A program made the translations under genes and the position numbers. Below the pieces are notes generated by a model, which saw only the letters and a program-made list of their open reading frames with translations, made no database searches and was not told the DNA's origin. A DNA stretch of 64,000 nt from Elymus sibiricus (Eukaryota; Streptophyta; Magnoliopsida; Poales; Poaceae), in contig CM077670.1 of assembly GCA_039707655.1 (NCBI GenBank), positions 141,278,001 to 141,342,000 of the forward strand. Reading direction: 5' to 3'. Positions 1-12,685 of the stretch are shown in pieces. Each line of letters starts with the position of its first letter. The first letter of the stretch is position 1.

Positions 1-2046
1 AGATCGGTTTATTTCTCCGGTTTAGATCGAACCAACCATGCGGTTTTTCTTTAACTTAGCCGCAACCGCCATTTTTCTTAAGTATCGGTCGTCCGCCGTT
101 CTGCTATGCAGCAAACACTTTATAGCCAACCACCCTCGCCACGTGCCACCTCTCACCGCATCGGCCGTAATCTAGCTGTTTCAGAAAACGCTGCCACGAC
201 AGAGTTTTAGCAGATTTCTTTCAATTTTAGTTTTAGTATATCTTGAGATCCATAAATCCAATTGCACTGATTCTTTTTCCTACTTGTTCATATTGATCTC
301 TACTATCCATTAGTACCAATATTTCACTTGTTCAATCTCTTAAAATTTTAGCAATTAAAATTTGAATTCAAACCTTTATATTTCCATATTTTGCAAACCG
401 TAGCACTTATTCAAGTGATTCTTTTTGCATATTGAATCCATGTCAATCCCTATTCATTGTAACAGTATATATGCCAACTTGCACTACTTTTACCCACTAT
501 TCAAATTTATTTTGAATTTGAATATTCCGGAGGCCATATCTTCCAAACCTTCGATCCAAATTGATTGATTCCTTTTGCATTGTGATCCTATTAGCCTGTA
601 GAAAATTAATACCTAATGTTATGCTACTGTTGTTGGAGTTTTATTTGGTTCTTTGCTATTGGTGTTATTTGAGTGTTGGTTATTAATTTATGATTTCTTT
701 GAACGCTATAGATTCTTCGGAGTGTGAATAGTATCATTATCAAGATTGTGAGTGCAAATAACTTCATGAACAAGTACCAGGCAAGTCACTTTGATCATGT
801 TTTTGCAATACCCATGATTTTCATTGCATAGGTTCAACCTTTCCACCATGCATTCAAGTAGGTAATTTTAAATATTGGTTCTTGAGTAGTATCATGATGT
901 AGGAACCCATACCCTTGTTACTGAGCCCCGGGAAATGTTGTTTATTTCATTTGCTACGCTATAGTAGACGGGGAGTGGTATGAGTGTTCATGAAAGATGT
1001 GAGATTTATGACTCTTAATCAATGACGACAACTTCAAGACTTCAAAACTCAAGACAAGAATTCAATATACCCCTGGGTGGAATGGTTGAAGGGCACCCTG
1101 GAGAAACCAGAGGATCAGCCAATGTGATGCTGGAGTAGGCCAGATATCATGAGGAAACCTCCACCCAGGCTCAAAGAGACGGAAGGATACTTCAAGAACG
1201 GAAGCTTACCTGTGTAACCACAAGTCAATATGGGCTCTGGCTTGGTTGATCTTAGTTGTGACTCTGACTGGAACAGTGCTACGAGATGTAGACAAATGAT
1301 AGGATTGGATGGGCACTATTAGTGGTTAGGGAAACTCTCTGAAAGACCATGTTTCAGTCATCCTGTTCTCAAACACCAGGCAGTGCGGGGATGTAAAAGG
1401 AGGGATCGAATCTTGTGGGTAAAGTGCACAAAACTCTGCAGAGTATTAACCTAATCGATTAGCCGTGTCCCAGGTAACGGACAACTTGAGCCTCTGGAAT
1501 TTGATCTATCATGGAACTCTCAACACCGCACTATAAATTGATTATTGGGTTTAATTGTAACTTTGGGTTATGAGATTTTGGTTGGCGGAACCATCTCATT
1601 AATGACATTAATTTGTAGTAATTATTTTCATTCCTCTTGAGTAGGGAAAAATCAGCATTTATGCAAAAACTCAGACTTTGAGCTACGACAGCCATATTGC
1701 ATATAGTGATAGAGTTATTTTCATCTGACTTTATCTGTGATCTTGCTAGTACATTCAATGTACTAACCTGCACGGCTGCAACTTATCATGTTGCAGGAAT
1801 TTCTACGACGAGTAAGAGTTTCGTTGTAGGGTTACGGTCTACACCCAACTTGCCGTTGGCGTTGATGGGACTCCACACCCTTATGTTTGTTTTTCTGCTG
1901 TGTTATATGAGGTATACTTTGGATCGACATTATCTTTGTAACATGTGAAGTTATGGTATTTCATCGATATACTGTGTGTGCTAGCATACCAATCCATGGA
2001 TAGCACAGAAAGCACAGAGGCACCGATCCATTTGGGTCGGGTCGCT
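1..2046 (+). mobile_element. Gypsy-like LTR remnant (family shared with 14983-17463)
   Basis: AT-rich non-coding DNA with no credible ORF. Its right half is recognisably related to the LTR at 14983-15654: both share 'gattagccgtgtcc', a segment around 1745-1830 with 'tacattc[ag]atgta' followed by 'gctgcaac.tatcatgttg', and a 'gtagggttacg' block. In the second copy this order runs into an LTR end and a primer binding site, so this copy is in plus orientation. It stops at 'gggtcgctac', where the next element's truncated LTR begins. The left end lies outside the window, so I cannot tell a solo LTR from the end of a full element. Confidence 0.55.
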
Positions 2047-2916
2047 ACACCTCATGTCACAGAGTGAGGACACCGCAAGATTGAATCTACTACAAAGTAT
2101 CTCTCCCACTAAAGATAAATAAATCTAGTTGGCCAAACCAAACGGATAAATCGGAGAGAAATACAAAGCTATAACAATCACACATAATAAAGTTCAGAAA
2201 AGACTCAATTACTTTCAATGAATAATCTGATCATAAACCCACAATTCATCGGAACCCAACAAATAGACCGCAAAAGAAGATTACATCAGATCGATCTCGA
2301 AGAGAACATTGTATTGAAGATGAAAGAGAGAGAGAAAGCCATCTAGCTACTAACTATGGACCCGTAGGTCCTGTTGGAACTACTCACACATCATCGGAAG
2401 GGCAGCAAGGTTGATGTAGAACCCCTCCGTGATCGATTCCCCCTCCAGCAAAGTACCGGCGGAGGCCTCCAGATGGAATCGCGGAAGAACAAAGGCTTGT
2501 GGCGGCAGAATAATTGTTTTGGGTCTCGCTCTGGTGGTTTTGGGATTTATGGAATTTATAGAAGTGGAATTAGGTCAAGGGGACCTACGAGGGGCCTACA
2601 AGCTCAGGTGGTGCGCCCCCTGGGGGCGTGCCGTGTGAGCTTGTCGCTCCCTCGTCTGCCTTCTGGACTCCTCCCGAAGCTCCTAGGGTCCATTCTGGTC
2701 CAGAAAAAATCACCGTAAAGTTTCATCGTCTTTGGACTTCGTTTGGTATGGTTTTTCTACGAAACAATAAAATAGGCAAAAACAGAAACTGGCACTTGGC
2801 ACTAGGTTAATAGGTTAGTTCCCAAAAATGATATAAAATTGCATATAAAGTATACAAAATTGATAATATAATAGCATGAAACAATAAAAAATTATAGATG
2901 CATTGGAGACGTATCA
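2047..2916 (-). repeat. Truncated 3' LTR of copy 1
   Basis: Aligns with 8004-8805 of the 5' LTR, for example the shared 'tgtcacagagtgag' start and the end 'ggagacgtatca'. About 650 bp of its outer end are missing. The breakpoint near 2042-2050 carries the letters 'tcgctac' present on both parental sequences. Immediately right of 2916 comes 'gcatcctcaagcttaattcctg', which on the minus strand is a purine-rich tract abutting the LTR start. Confidence 0.8.
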
Positions 2917-5884
2917 GCATCCTCAAGCTTAATTCCTGCTCATCCTCAAGTAGGTGAATGATAAAAACAGAATTTTTGATGTTGAATGCTACCTAGCATA
3001 TTTATCATGTAATCTCTTTACGGTATGAATATTTGAGAAACAATGAAGTAATTGATATCAACATAATAATATCCATGAATATTAGTAAATAATCATTACT
3101 TTTCAAAATATACGATGCTTAACGAATGTTATCCCTACTCATTGAATTATGTAAGCATGGCATGACTCTGTCTTCCTAACATAAGTACAAAACATGAGCA
3201 CCCCTGTGTCAATATATGAGCGTGAGGCATGGACTTGGCACTACGGGTGGAATAGAATATGTTGGTAGAGATTTATAAGGGAAGACAAAAAATTGAGAAA
3301 GTCTCGCATCAACTCGGCGGTTTGTTAGGCAATGGAGAGGCCTTTTAATCGATATTAATGCGAGGAGTAAGGATTGCCATGCAATAGATGCACTAGAGAT
3401 ATAAGTGTGTGAAAGCTCACTACGGAAACTAAGTGAGTGTGTATGCAACTTGCTTGCTCATGAAGACCTCGGGCATTTGAGAAAGCCCATCATCTGAATT
3501 TACAAACCAAGTTCTCTATTGTAAAAAATTCCCACTAGTATATGAAAGTGACAAATCATGGAGATTCTCTATATGAAGAACATGGTGCTACTTTTAAGCA
3601 CAAGTGTGGTAAAAGGATAGTAGCATTGCCCCTTCTCTATTTTTCTCTCATTTTTATTTTTTTATTTTGTCTCATTTTTAGAACAATATCATGAACCTCA
3701 TCCCCACATTTTGGAGGACTCATCAGTCTCCATCATTCTTTTCCTCACTGGGACAATGCTCTAATAATGATGATCATCACACTTTTATTTACTTACAACT
3801 CGATAAACTGAAACAATATGACTCTAGATGAATGCCTCTGGTAGTGTACCAGGATGTGCAATGATCTAGCATAACATTTATAACAATGATGAATGGTGGC
3901 TTTGCCACAAATATCATGTCAGCTTTATATGATCATGCAAAGCCATGACGATGAACATACAAGTCATGTGTATGATGATGATGGAAGTTGCATGGCAATA
4001 TATCTTGGAATGGCTATGGAAATGCCATGATAAGTAGGTATGGTGGCTGTTTTGAGGAAGGATATAATGAGGCTTATGTGTGATAGAGCGTATCATATCA
4101 CGGGATTTGGATGCACCAGCGAAGTTTGCACCGACTCTCAAGGTGAGAAAGGGCAATGCACGGTACCGAAGAGGCTTGAAATATGTGGATATGTGCGAGT
4201 GCCGTATTAGTCCATGGACTCACATTAGTCATAAAGAACTCATATACTTATTGTGAAAGTTTTATTAGCCCTCGAAGCAAAGTACTACTCCCATGCCCCT
4301 AGGGAGGAGGTTGGTAGGAGTTAACCATCGCGCACCCCCGATTCAAACAACACAAAGGATTTCATAGAGGAATAAATATGCTCCAACATCCCCGTCATGC
4401 CATGTCGGACACTTAAATGAGTAATACATAACAAGCTTTAATATCGATATTTTTACTAACCAATGATTATGAACTAATACCCTTTCATATTACTACATCA
4501 ATATAATTAAATCACACATTTCATATCCAGTGATCTTACATGAAAGTTTTTATTATATCACTCTTGTATACCTATCATTTTTAGACTAGTCTTATAACCC
4601 ATGCACAATACCACTTCCTATTTAAAGACTCTCAAAAATATTTATGTGCAGCATGAGAGTGCAAATGATTTCTATAAAATATAACCAGCACCATGCTCTA
4701 AAGATATAAGTGAAGCATATGAGCAACTGCCTAGCTCAAAAGGTATAAGTGAAGCACATAGAGTATTCTAACAAATTATGATGAATGTGTGTCCCTCTCA
4801 AAAGGTGTGTCCAGCAAACAATGATTGTGGAAAACTAACAAGCAAGCAAAATAAACCTATGGCACAAGACGATCCAAGTAAAACTCATATCATGTGATGA
4901 ATAAAAATATAGCTCCAAGTAACATACTGATGAATTGTGGACGAAAGAGGGGATGCCATCCGGGGCATCCCCAAGCTTAGACGCTTGGGTCTTCCTTCGA
5001 TATTACCTTGGGGTGCCTTAGGCATCCCCAAGCTGAGGATCTTGCCGCTGCTTATTCCTTTACTCATCGTGATCTCACCCAAAACTTGAAAACTTCAGCA
5101 CACAAAACTCAATAGAAACTTCATGAGATGCGTTAGTATAATAAAACAATCATCCACTTTAGGTACTGTTATAAATTGATTTATAATTGTTCTTGCATAA
5201 TATCTACTATATTCTAACTTATCCATGACTTATACCCCCCGATATAATCCATAGCATCATCAAAACAAGCACATATGCAATAAAAACAGAATCTGTCTAA
5301 AACAGGACAGTACGTAATGACAAAATATTTATCCATATTTCTATAACTCCAAAAATTCTGAAAAATTAGGACAACGTAAACAATTTGTAACCCAATACTG
5401 TGTAAAATTTTAGATTTTTTCGATGTTCCAGTACAGAATAGAAATTCCAGCATTGGACGCAAAACTTTCTGTTTTCAAACAGTATCAACTTTACTATCAT
5501 TTAAATCATCCCAAAGGCATTGCTTGGCATAAACACTGATTAAAATATAAAAAAAGAATCATTACAGTAGCAATAATCATGTCATCACACAAGAAAAAGA
5601 TAAATGATAACTATTGGGTTGTCTCCCAACAAACTCTTTCTTTATAGTCATTAAGATAGGCTTTGAGATTTCAATGAGGCTCACATCAAAGACAAGAATT
5701 GAAGCACAAAGAGAGCATCGTAAAACATGTGACAAACACATTTAAGTCTAACATACTTACTATGCATAGGCATTTTATAAGCAAACAAATTATCAAGGCA
5801 GGAAACATTTAGCATATGCAAGGAAGAAGAATAAAACATTAACAATTTGAACTTCAAGAGAGGTAATTGAGTAACATGAAAATT

Positions 5885-7032
5885 TCAACAACCATATTTT
5901 CCTCTCTCATAATAATTAAATGTAGGATCATAATCAAATTCAAAAGTATAGCTATCATATAAAATATTCTCTTCATGGTCCACATGCAAAAAGATGTTAT
6001 AATCTTCCAAGATAGTGGGGTTAACATCAACTAAAGTCATGACCTCTCCAAACCCACTTTTATCAGAAATTTCATAAGATTGATTGATCTCCAAGATAGT
6101 GGGATTTTCTAAAGTTGACAATCTTCCAAACCCACTTTTAATATTCATAGCATCATGACCATCACCCCAATCATGATCATTACAATAAGTATCAGGCACC
6201 AAAAAATCATAAAAATGCCCGCAAACATAGCGTTGATAGTTTTTTGTAATTTTATTGTATTAGAAACATAGAAAGGTGGAGACGTGGTTCCTCTCTCATA
6301 ATAATTACAAGTAGGGGCAGTAGGCACATGCATATTATATCCATTAGAATCATCATGTATAATGGTAAGACGCAACCCATCAATATAATCCTTAATAAGT
6401 GCAAACTTCTCCGATATAGTGTTGTTGGGAGAGTTCAAAAAGATAATAGGACTATCAAGTGTGGGTGCAATAGCAATAATTTCACTTTTAACATAAGGAA
6501 CTATAGCAAGTTCATCTCCATTAGAATCGTTAATGTTGGCATCATGGCCATAAGAATAGCAAGCATCACTTCCATCAAGAGGGGATATTTCAATCGAATC
6601 AATGGGATCATAACAATCATCTATAGATTCCAGCAAAGTATCAATCTCTTCTTGGACAGCGGAGATTTTCTTAATATAATCTTTAATATAGGCATTGGAA
6701 TCATAATTTTCATAGCAATCTTTAAGTATGGCAAAATTTTCAGATTTGTAAAGAGGGGCGTCATACTTTTCAAGCAAAGAAGCAATTTCATAGGCACCCT
6801 GAAAAGCGAAAAATTATTCAATTTGTTCAATATCGTAATAACTATAAACACCCTTGGCATAAGAAGATAAGATTTCATTATCATTAAACTCACATTGGAA
6901 GGGAAGGTGTTTTTTAGGGTTCTCATAGCAACAAGTAAAATCAAGTATTTCGCATAAATTCCAAGCATAGCATTGCAATCTAGGTATTTGATCCCATAAG
7001 TGTCTCCCTTTTTGAGACAAGCGGTGACACAC
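5885..7032 (-). pseudogene. Decayed Tyr/Asp/Asn-rich ORF of the TGATA element, function unknown
   Basis: Reading minus, an ORF starts near 7032 (MCHRLSQKG), runs with one in-frame stop at 6814-6816 to about 6200, then shifts frame and ends at 5885. Landmarks in order: ENPKKHLPFQCEFND, SSYAKGVYSYYDIEQIE, KYDAPLYKSENF, YGHDANIN, ELAIVPYVK, SGFGEVMTLVDVNPTILE, FDYDPTFNYYERGKYGC. The same string of landmarks, with its own stops, occurs in the second copy at about 28916-29760. That shared order argues for a real ancestral protein. It is acidic and rich in Tyr, Asp and Asn, with Cys clusters. I do not recognise a family: it is not a normal gag with a CCHC knuckle and has no protease or polymerase motif. 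Confidence 0.55.
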
Positions 7033-7308
7033 AAAATAAGCATGCTTATTTTTCCTCAGCTAAGCTAGTTGGGGTTTCACCACGAGCGCAAAAGGATCGA
7101 AGATGACCCAAGTAGAAAATTTTAAGGTGATCCATAATTTAGCAAGCGAAGATGCAAGCACATAGGAGCTACATGTCAACACAAGCACACATATTTTTGT
7201 TGTTTTTGATTTTTTTTAAAGAGACTTATAAAAGCAAATAAAGGAAAATAAAAAGTAGAACAAGTAAATGATAATGTGACTGTAGGTACCTTGCTTTGTT
7301 TGATGATA

Positions 7309-7328
7309 GCTCCCCGGCAACGGCGCCA
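7309..7328 (-). other. Primer binding site, tRNA-Asp type
   Basis: Minus strand reads TGGCGCCGTTGCCGGGGAGC, matching the 3' end of plant tRNA-Asp (TGGCGCCGTTGCCGGGGA is a standard plant retrotransposon primer site). It sits 11 bp inside the 5' LTR and fixes the element's orientation. Confidence 0.85.
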
Positions 7329-7339
7329 GAAATTCTTTC

Positions 7340-8805
7340 TGATACTTGTGAGCTGCGTTGGGATTTTCACCGAAGAGGAAGGGTGAAGCAATATAGTAGC
7401 GGGTAAGTATTTCCCTTAGTAGAGAGCCAATTTTATCGCACTAATAGGAGAACCACGCAATAAAGGTCGACGGTACCTCCACACACAAGAGCAAATACTT
7501 GCACCCAACGCGGGCAAGAGGGTTGTCAATCCCCTTGTACTCATTAATTGCAAGGATCAAATCTGATAGTGATAGGTTTATAAATTGCAAAGAGAATTAA
7601 AACTAAATAAGTTGTAGCAAGTAAATTAGGGTTTTAGTAAAATGATTTAGATGGACCCAGGGGCCATAGTTTTCACTAGAGGCATCTCTCTCATAAGCAT
7701 AACATACGGTGTGTAAACAAATTACTGTTGGGCATTTGATAGAAAAACGCATAGTTATGACACTATTCATGGCATGATCACTGCATAGGCATTACATCCG
7801 TGACAAGTAGACCGACTCCTGCCTGCATCTACTACTATTACTCCACCCCTCGACCGCTATCCAGCATGAATCTTGAGGTTAACAAATAGAGTAATGCTTG
7901 GAGCATGATGACATAATGTAGACATAATAAAACCAAACAATATGATTGAACCCCATCGTTTTACCCTTAGTAGCAACAATAAAAATACGTGCCTCGCTAC
8001 TCCTCCTGTCACAGAGTGAGCACACCACAAGATTAAACCTACTACAAAGCACCTCTCCCACTAAAGATAAATAAATCTAGTTGGCCAAACCAAACAGATA
8101 GATCGGAGAGAAATGCAAAGCTATAACAATCACACATAATAAAGTTCAGAAAAGACTCAATTACTTTCAATGAATAATCTGATCATAAACCGACAATTCA
8201 TCGGATCCCAACAAACACATCGCAAAAGAAGATTACATCAAATCGATCTCCAAAGAGAACATTGTATTGAAAATCAAAGAGAGAGAGAAAGCCATCTAGC
8301 TACTAACTATGGATCCATAGGTCCTGTGGGGACAACTCACACATCATCGGGAAGGCAGCAAGGTTGATGTAGAACCCCTCCGTGATCAATTCCCCCTCCG
8401 GCAGAGTACCGGCGGAGGCCTCCAGATGGGATCATGGAAGAACAGAGGCTTGCTGCGCCAGAATAATTGTTTTGGGTCTTGCTCTGCTGGTTTTGGGATT
8501 TATGGGAATTTATAGAAGTGGAATTAGGTCAAGGGGACCTACGAGGGGCCCACAAGCTCAAGTGGCAAGCCCCCTAGTCCCTTCTAGTCCAGAAAAAATC
8601 ACCGTAAAGTTTCATCATGTTTGGACTTTGTTTGGTATGGTTTTTCTGCGAAATAATAAAATAGGCAAAAACAGAAACTGGCACTTGGCACTAGGTTAGT
8701 AGGTTAGTTCCCAAAAATGATATAAAATTGCATATAAAGTATACAAAATTGATAATATAATAGCAAGAAACAATCAAAAATTATAGATACGTTGGAGACA
8801 TATCA
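7340..8805 (-). repeat. 5' LTR of copy 1 (1466 bp)
   Basis: Full-length LTR. On the minus strand it opens TGATATGTCTCCAACG at 8805 and ends CAAGTATCA at 7340, followed after 11 bp by the primer binding site. The flank after 8805 is LINE sequence. Confidence 0.85.
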
Positions 8806-10131
8806 ACGGTTTAAAATGCTGTCACGAAAAGGGGGTAAAAAGCGTTTGCATAGGATGTCGCTTCACCAGTGCATGTTCAAGAATTTTGATACGGACTTTC
8901 AAAGAGCACATTGTAAAAATAGGGATGGAGTTGATTATAGAATTTATGTATGTCAATCTTCTAACATTTGTCATCAGGCTGGCCACACCAAATAATTTCT
9001 TATCAATTCTTGAGATGACAGGGACAAGTTCCTGCAATGTGGGTTTAGTTGTGCCCAAAGGTAATCCCAAATATGTGAATGGCAAACTTTCCATAGCACA
9101 ACCAAAACTGGCAGCAAGATCAGATATAGTGTTGTGATCAGTATTGATTGGTACGATGGTTGACTTGCTGTAATTCGTAAACAGACCAGTAGATAAGCTG
9201 AATATCTGCAAGAGTGTCTTTAGGTGCATAATCTGATCCATGTTAGCAGGCATAATAAGCAAGGTATCATCGGCATATTGTATGATTGAATAATTTTGCC
9301 CATAGCTCTGAATAGGGAGAGATAGTTCTCCATCTTCCAAGCCCCATTAATCACAGACTGTAATAAATCTGCAGCAAGGGAAAATAGGAGTGGTGATAGT
9401 GGGTCTCCCTGCCTCACACCTTTCTTACAATGAATAAGTTTCCCTACAACTCCATTAAGTAGCACTGATGTGGTAGCCGAGTTAAGAATTCTGGTAATCA
9501 AATTAATCCATCTAGGACCAAAACCCTTGGTAGATCTTGAGGATGATGATGGGCTTGTTTGATTTGTGGCAGAGGTGGAGATACTCAAATGTCGATCCAA
9601 GACAATCTTGAATAGTTTTACCTTTAATGAACCCATATTGATTTTCATGAAGTATAGATACAATTACCTTTTGTAGTCTGTTTGCCATGAGTTTGGTAAA
9701 AACAATTGAGTGGTAGACTGACAAGAGAGATAGGTCTGTAGTCATTCATGGTCTCAGGGTTTTGCTTTTTGGGTATCAATGTGACAAAAGCAGTATTGAT
9801 ACTCTGAATGTCCATGTTTCCTTCAAAAAAGTCCCATATCATGGAGTAGAAATCAACCTTAATGTATTCCCAACATTTCTTGTGGAAATGGCCATTAAAG
9901 CCATCAGGGCCAGGTGCTTTATCATTGGGGTATTCTTTAGCCACTTGCTCAATTTCATCAATACTAAATGGTGCATCAAGTTGGCCTAGATCATGAGTAG
10001 TGATGAGTTCAACAAGGTTAAAGTACATATGGGGGTTGATTGAGGTGCCCAGTCTGTCTTTATATGCCTTCCAGATAAGAGCAGCTTTTTGTTCATGGCT
10101 AACACAATAATTTCCTTCAGGGGATAAGATA
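8806..10131 (-). pseudogene. LINE (L1-clade) reverse transcriptase, frameshifted
   Basis: Non-LTR RT motifs appear in order on the minus strand, spread over at least three frames: NDKAPGPDGFNGHFHKKCW, LIPKKQNPETMNDYRPISL, LMANRLQKVI...NQYGFIKGKTIQDC, GFGPRWINLITRIL, KKGVRQGDPLSPLLFSLAAD, then the catalytic box QYADDTLL and LPFTYLGLPLG. An intact L1 ORF2 also has an N-terminal endonuclease and a C-terminal RNase H or zinc region, both missing here. Frameshifts lie near 9640-9745, 9510-9660 and 9220-9340, so it is dead. High confidence in the family, low in exact ends. Confidence 0.88.
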
Positions 10132-10133
10132 GT

Positions 10134-10285
10134 GGATCAGATTCTTAAAAAAACACTTAGAAAAACTACTTGAGGCAAGGAGAATTTACTGGAAAAGTAG
10201 GGCTACATCCAAGCTGGCTAAATATGGGGATGAGAACATTGGTTTTTTTCATGCCATGGCTACCATGAGCTACAGAAACTATTTC
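10134..10285 (+). pseudogene. Inverted 5' fragment of the same LINE ORF2
   Basis: The plus strand translates as FLKKHLEKLLEARRIYWKSR, then KLAKYGDENIGFFHAMAT and MSYRN before a stop. In plant L1 ORF2 proteins 'LLEARR.YWK.RA...K.GDEN..FFHAMAT' sits immediately N-terminal to the segment containing 'EQKAALIW', which is the first thing readable on the minus strand at 10130. The two pieces therefore abut in the ancestral protein but face opposite ways in the DNA. Confidence 0.8.
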
Positions 10286-11475
10286 TATTGCCCTTGAACA
10301 TCATCACTGATATGTATCAATAGTATGTGACTTGTTTGTGAGACTACATATTGTATGATGATTGTTCTAATGGTCCCTAGTTGATAAGGTTATGTAGACA
10401 CATACCCTTTCACTAGTATATGATTCGGTTGATGACTATGTTTCAGAAGTCATGAGCATAGAGATGCTAAACCGATAATATGGACTCGAGGATGGAGATC
10501 ACCGAGTCAGACAAGTCCACTTTGAGATGCAGCGAGATACTATCATCTGTTAGTATCAAGTACAATGTGCATGCCATGTCCTGGACCTGATGTCCTCGCA
10601 TGTTCTCGGGATGAGGATCACCTCACTTAGGGTCAATCAAACGCTACTCCATAATTGGGTAGTTATAAAGGTAGCTTTTGGGTGAGTCGTGAGACATGCC
10701 GTGAGATATGGTTGACAAAGATGGGATTTGCCCCTCTGATATGGAGTGATATTCTATAGGACCTCTCAAGTGATCAAATTTGGAAAAGCATGGCCATGCG
10801 ACTTGGGTTAGGTGTTAACCTGGTTCGAGCTACCATAAGGGTGACAAGTACTCGCCCTGAGCTCGACATCATATATCATGAGTCCAAGGAAATGTTGCAT
10901 AAGAAAAATTATGGAGATTCGTCAAACAACTTTACGCACATATGGGAGTTGGCACATTCTGTTAGGAGCCACTATCAACTATCGACTTGAGTCATGTCCA
11001 TGTGTATGTGAACCTATAGGGTCACACACTTAACGCACAGGAGCCCATTTGGATTGGATCCGAGTGGAAATTGGGTGTGGACTCCTAGCAGGCCTCAAGT
11101 GTTGAGCCCACATCGGAGGTCTATATAAAGGGGAGTGGGGCGCACCTTTGAGGGTTGATTTTTTCCCTCCTACCACAACCGTTGTCTCTTCCCATGCACC
11201 CTATGTCACGTGACCAGACCTAGCAGTCTGCCGCCTGACGCTACTCGTAGCACGTGTGGATATATTGGAGGCATCACATCTACGGTGCTTGGATGAAACA
11301 TCGAGGGAATCACACGGAGCTGTTCGAGGGATCCACAAGGAAATGTTCGCGGGAGATCGGCTACATGAGGAAGAGGCGACTCAGTTGATCGGCTACACGA
11401 ATGACCAACTCTCCTTCTGCTGCCGTGACTGTGCGTCTAGTGGAAACATGATCCCGTGATCTATCTCCAGCATTA
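10286..11475 (+). mobile_element. LTR retrotransposon remnant (LTR with TATA box)
   Basis: Non-coding, with features of an LTR promoter region: 'ggtctatataaaggggagtgggg' at about 11119-11141, followed by a C/T-rich leader. The text resembles an abundant Triticeae LTR that I recall but cannot name. It is cut on the left by the LINE junction and on the right by the Copia-like LTR at 11476. No primer site or ORF remains. Confidence 0.45.
11122..11130 (+). promoter_or_regulatory. TATA box of the LTR remnant
   Basis: TATATAAAG, about 25-35 bp ahead of a pyrimidine-rich stretch (tttgagggttgattttttccctcc) that would be the start of the transcript. Typical U3/R geometry for an LTR; no other evidence of use. 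Confidence 0.5.
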
Positions 11476-12685
11476 TGTGTAGGAACGAGAGTATATCGAG
11501 CAGAGAGGGGTGAATCGAAGATTTAAAATTTCTTTCAGAAACTTGAAATATCTCAGTACATAGCACGGAAATTAAACTAAGCATAGATAAATCTACAAAA
11601 GAAAATGTCTAGGAACACATAGATAAGAGATCGAAAAAAACAACTATGAGTACTGAAAATAACTCACATGACTAAAACATGACAGAAGATAAACTACTGA
11701 AAGTATTGCAGAGCGAAGATGAAACCAGTGCTGCTCAATGGCGACAAGGTGTTTGGTAGACCAGTTCACTCTTCTGCAAAAGAGCTACGTCTGGTTGGAG
11801 GGACTTGTGACATAACACAGAAGATAAACTCTCTTCGTCCTATTCTACTTGACAACAAGTTTGCAAACTTGTGCCAATTACTCGAGGTAGATACTTCAGG
11901 CGATCTCCATAACCTTCCAGGGGCGCAGCCCAATGAGCCAACCCTGTGGCACAGGCTACAGGGTCCGAAATTATTTTAAGTGCTAACTATCAGGTATTGG
12001 CCCACGGCAACAGGTTGGCCCAGCAAGAGGGCTACAGGGCCCAGCCGCACCATGCTCCTTTCGCATCGCTTCCAGCAGCCCATGTATGCACGCATGAAGC
12101 TAGCAATCCATCTCTTGCATCTCCTCTCTCCTGTAGGCTGTAGCGAACTGCTCGGCAACTAGCGATCTTTTATCAAAAACAAAAGGCAACTAGTGATCTG
12201 ACTTCCAAAACAAAAGTGATCCCGTCCTGTCTCCTCATCTTCTCTCTGTCCCGAGCAGGCGAGCACAGGGAGCGCGGTGGCCATCGATCAATTCGATCAT
12301 TTCATAAAGATTCGAAGCAGCCAGCAGCACAGATCCATTCCTGATACATCCAAACTTACGCGCAGCAGCGGCAGTCGATTGACGATGCCTGACGCTGCAG
12401 GTTGCAGCACCCACGCATCCACACGGTGCGTCATAATTTTCTTTTCCTCTCACTTAGCAAACTAGCAATGCATTTTTGATTTTATGGTCTAAATTACAAT
12501 CATCCGCTGATTCGAATTTACCCCTTTTCTGTCTTGTTTTTAAGGGGATTCTATCTTGTTTGTGCTAATTTTTTAAACTGCAACAATTGTTTGTATGAAG
12601 TTGGGCTAGTAGATTAAATCTTATTAATATATTTAACTATATGTGTCTTGGCAAAACGTGGGGCATTAGATATCGTTTTAACATG

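Larger units (their letters stand above)
2047..8805 (-). mobile_element. Non-autonomous LTR retrotransposon with TGATA...TATCA LTRs, copy 1
   Basis: An almost complete minus-strand element: 5' LTR 7340-8805, a tRNA-Asp-type primer site at 7309-7328, a 4.4-kb interior, a polypurine-rich stretch right of 2916, and a truncated 3' LTR (2047-2916). LTR termini are TGATA and TATCA. The interior holds no gag knuckle, protease, RT or integrase, only one decayed ORF (5885-7032), so the element must have moved with proteins made elsewhere. It has inserted into a LINE on its right side (8806). LTRs starting TGATACGTCTCC are very common in Triticeae genomes; I do not assign a database family name. Confidence 0.8.
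8806..10285. mobile_element. L1-type LINE relic with inverted 5' segment
   Basis: A minus-strand LINE reverse transcriptase remnant (8806-10131) is joined at about 10132 to a short plus-strand piece of the same ORF (10134-10285). The plus piece encodes the region that normally lies just upstream of the RT N-terminus. This is the arrangement produced by twin priming during LINE insertion. The 3' end of the LINE is cut off at 8806 by the TGATA element; no endonuclease domain or poly(A) tail remains. Confidence 0.8.

Noticed and set aside
12230..12470. Possible first exon of a host gene (GC-rich, followed by a GT donor)
   Set aside because: It lies inside the hAT element defined by TIRs and an 8-bp duplication, so it is better explained as transposon leader. 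The longest frame (about 60 codons) shows no domain.
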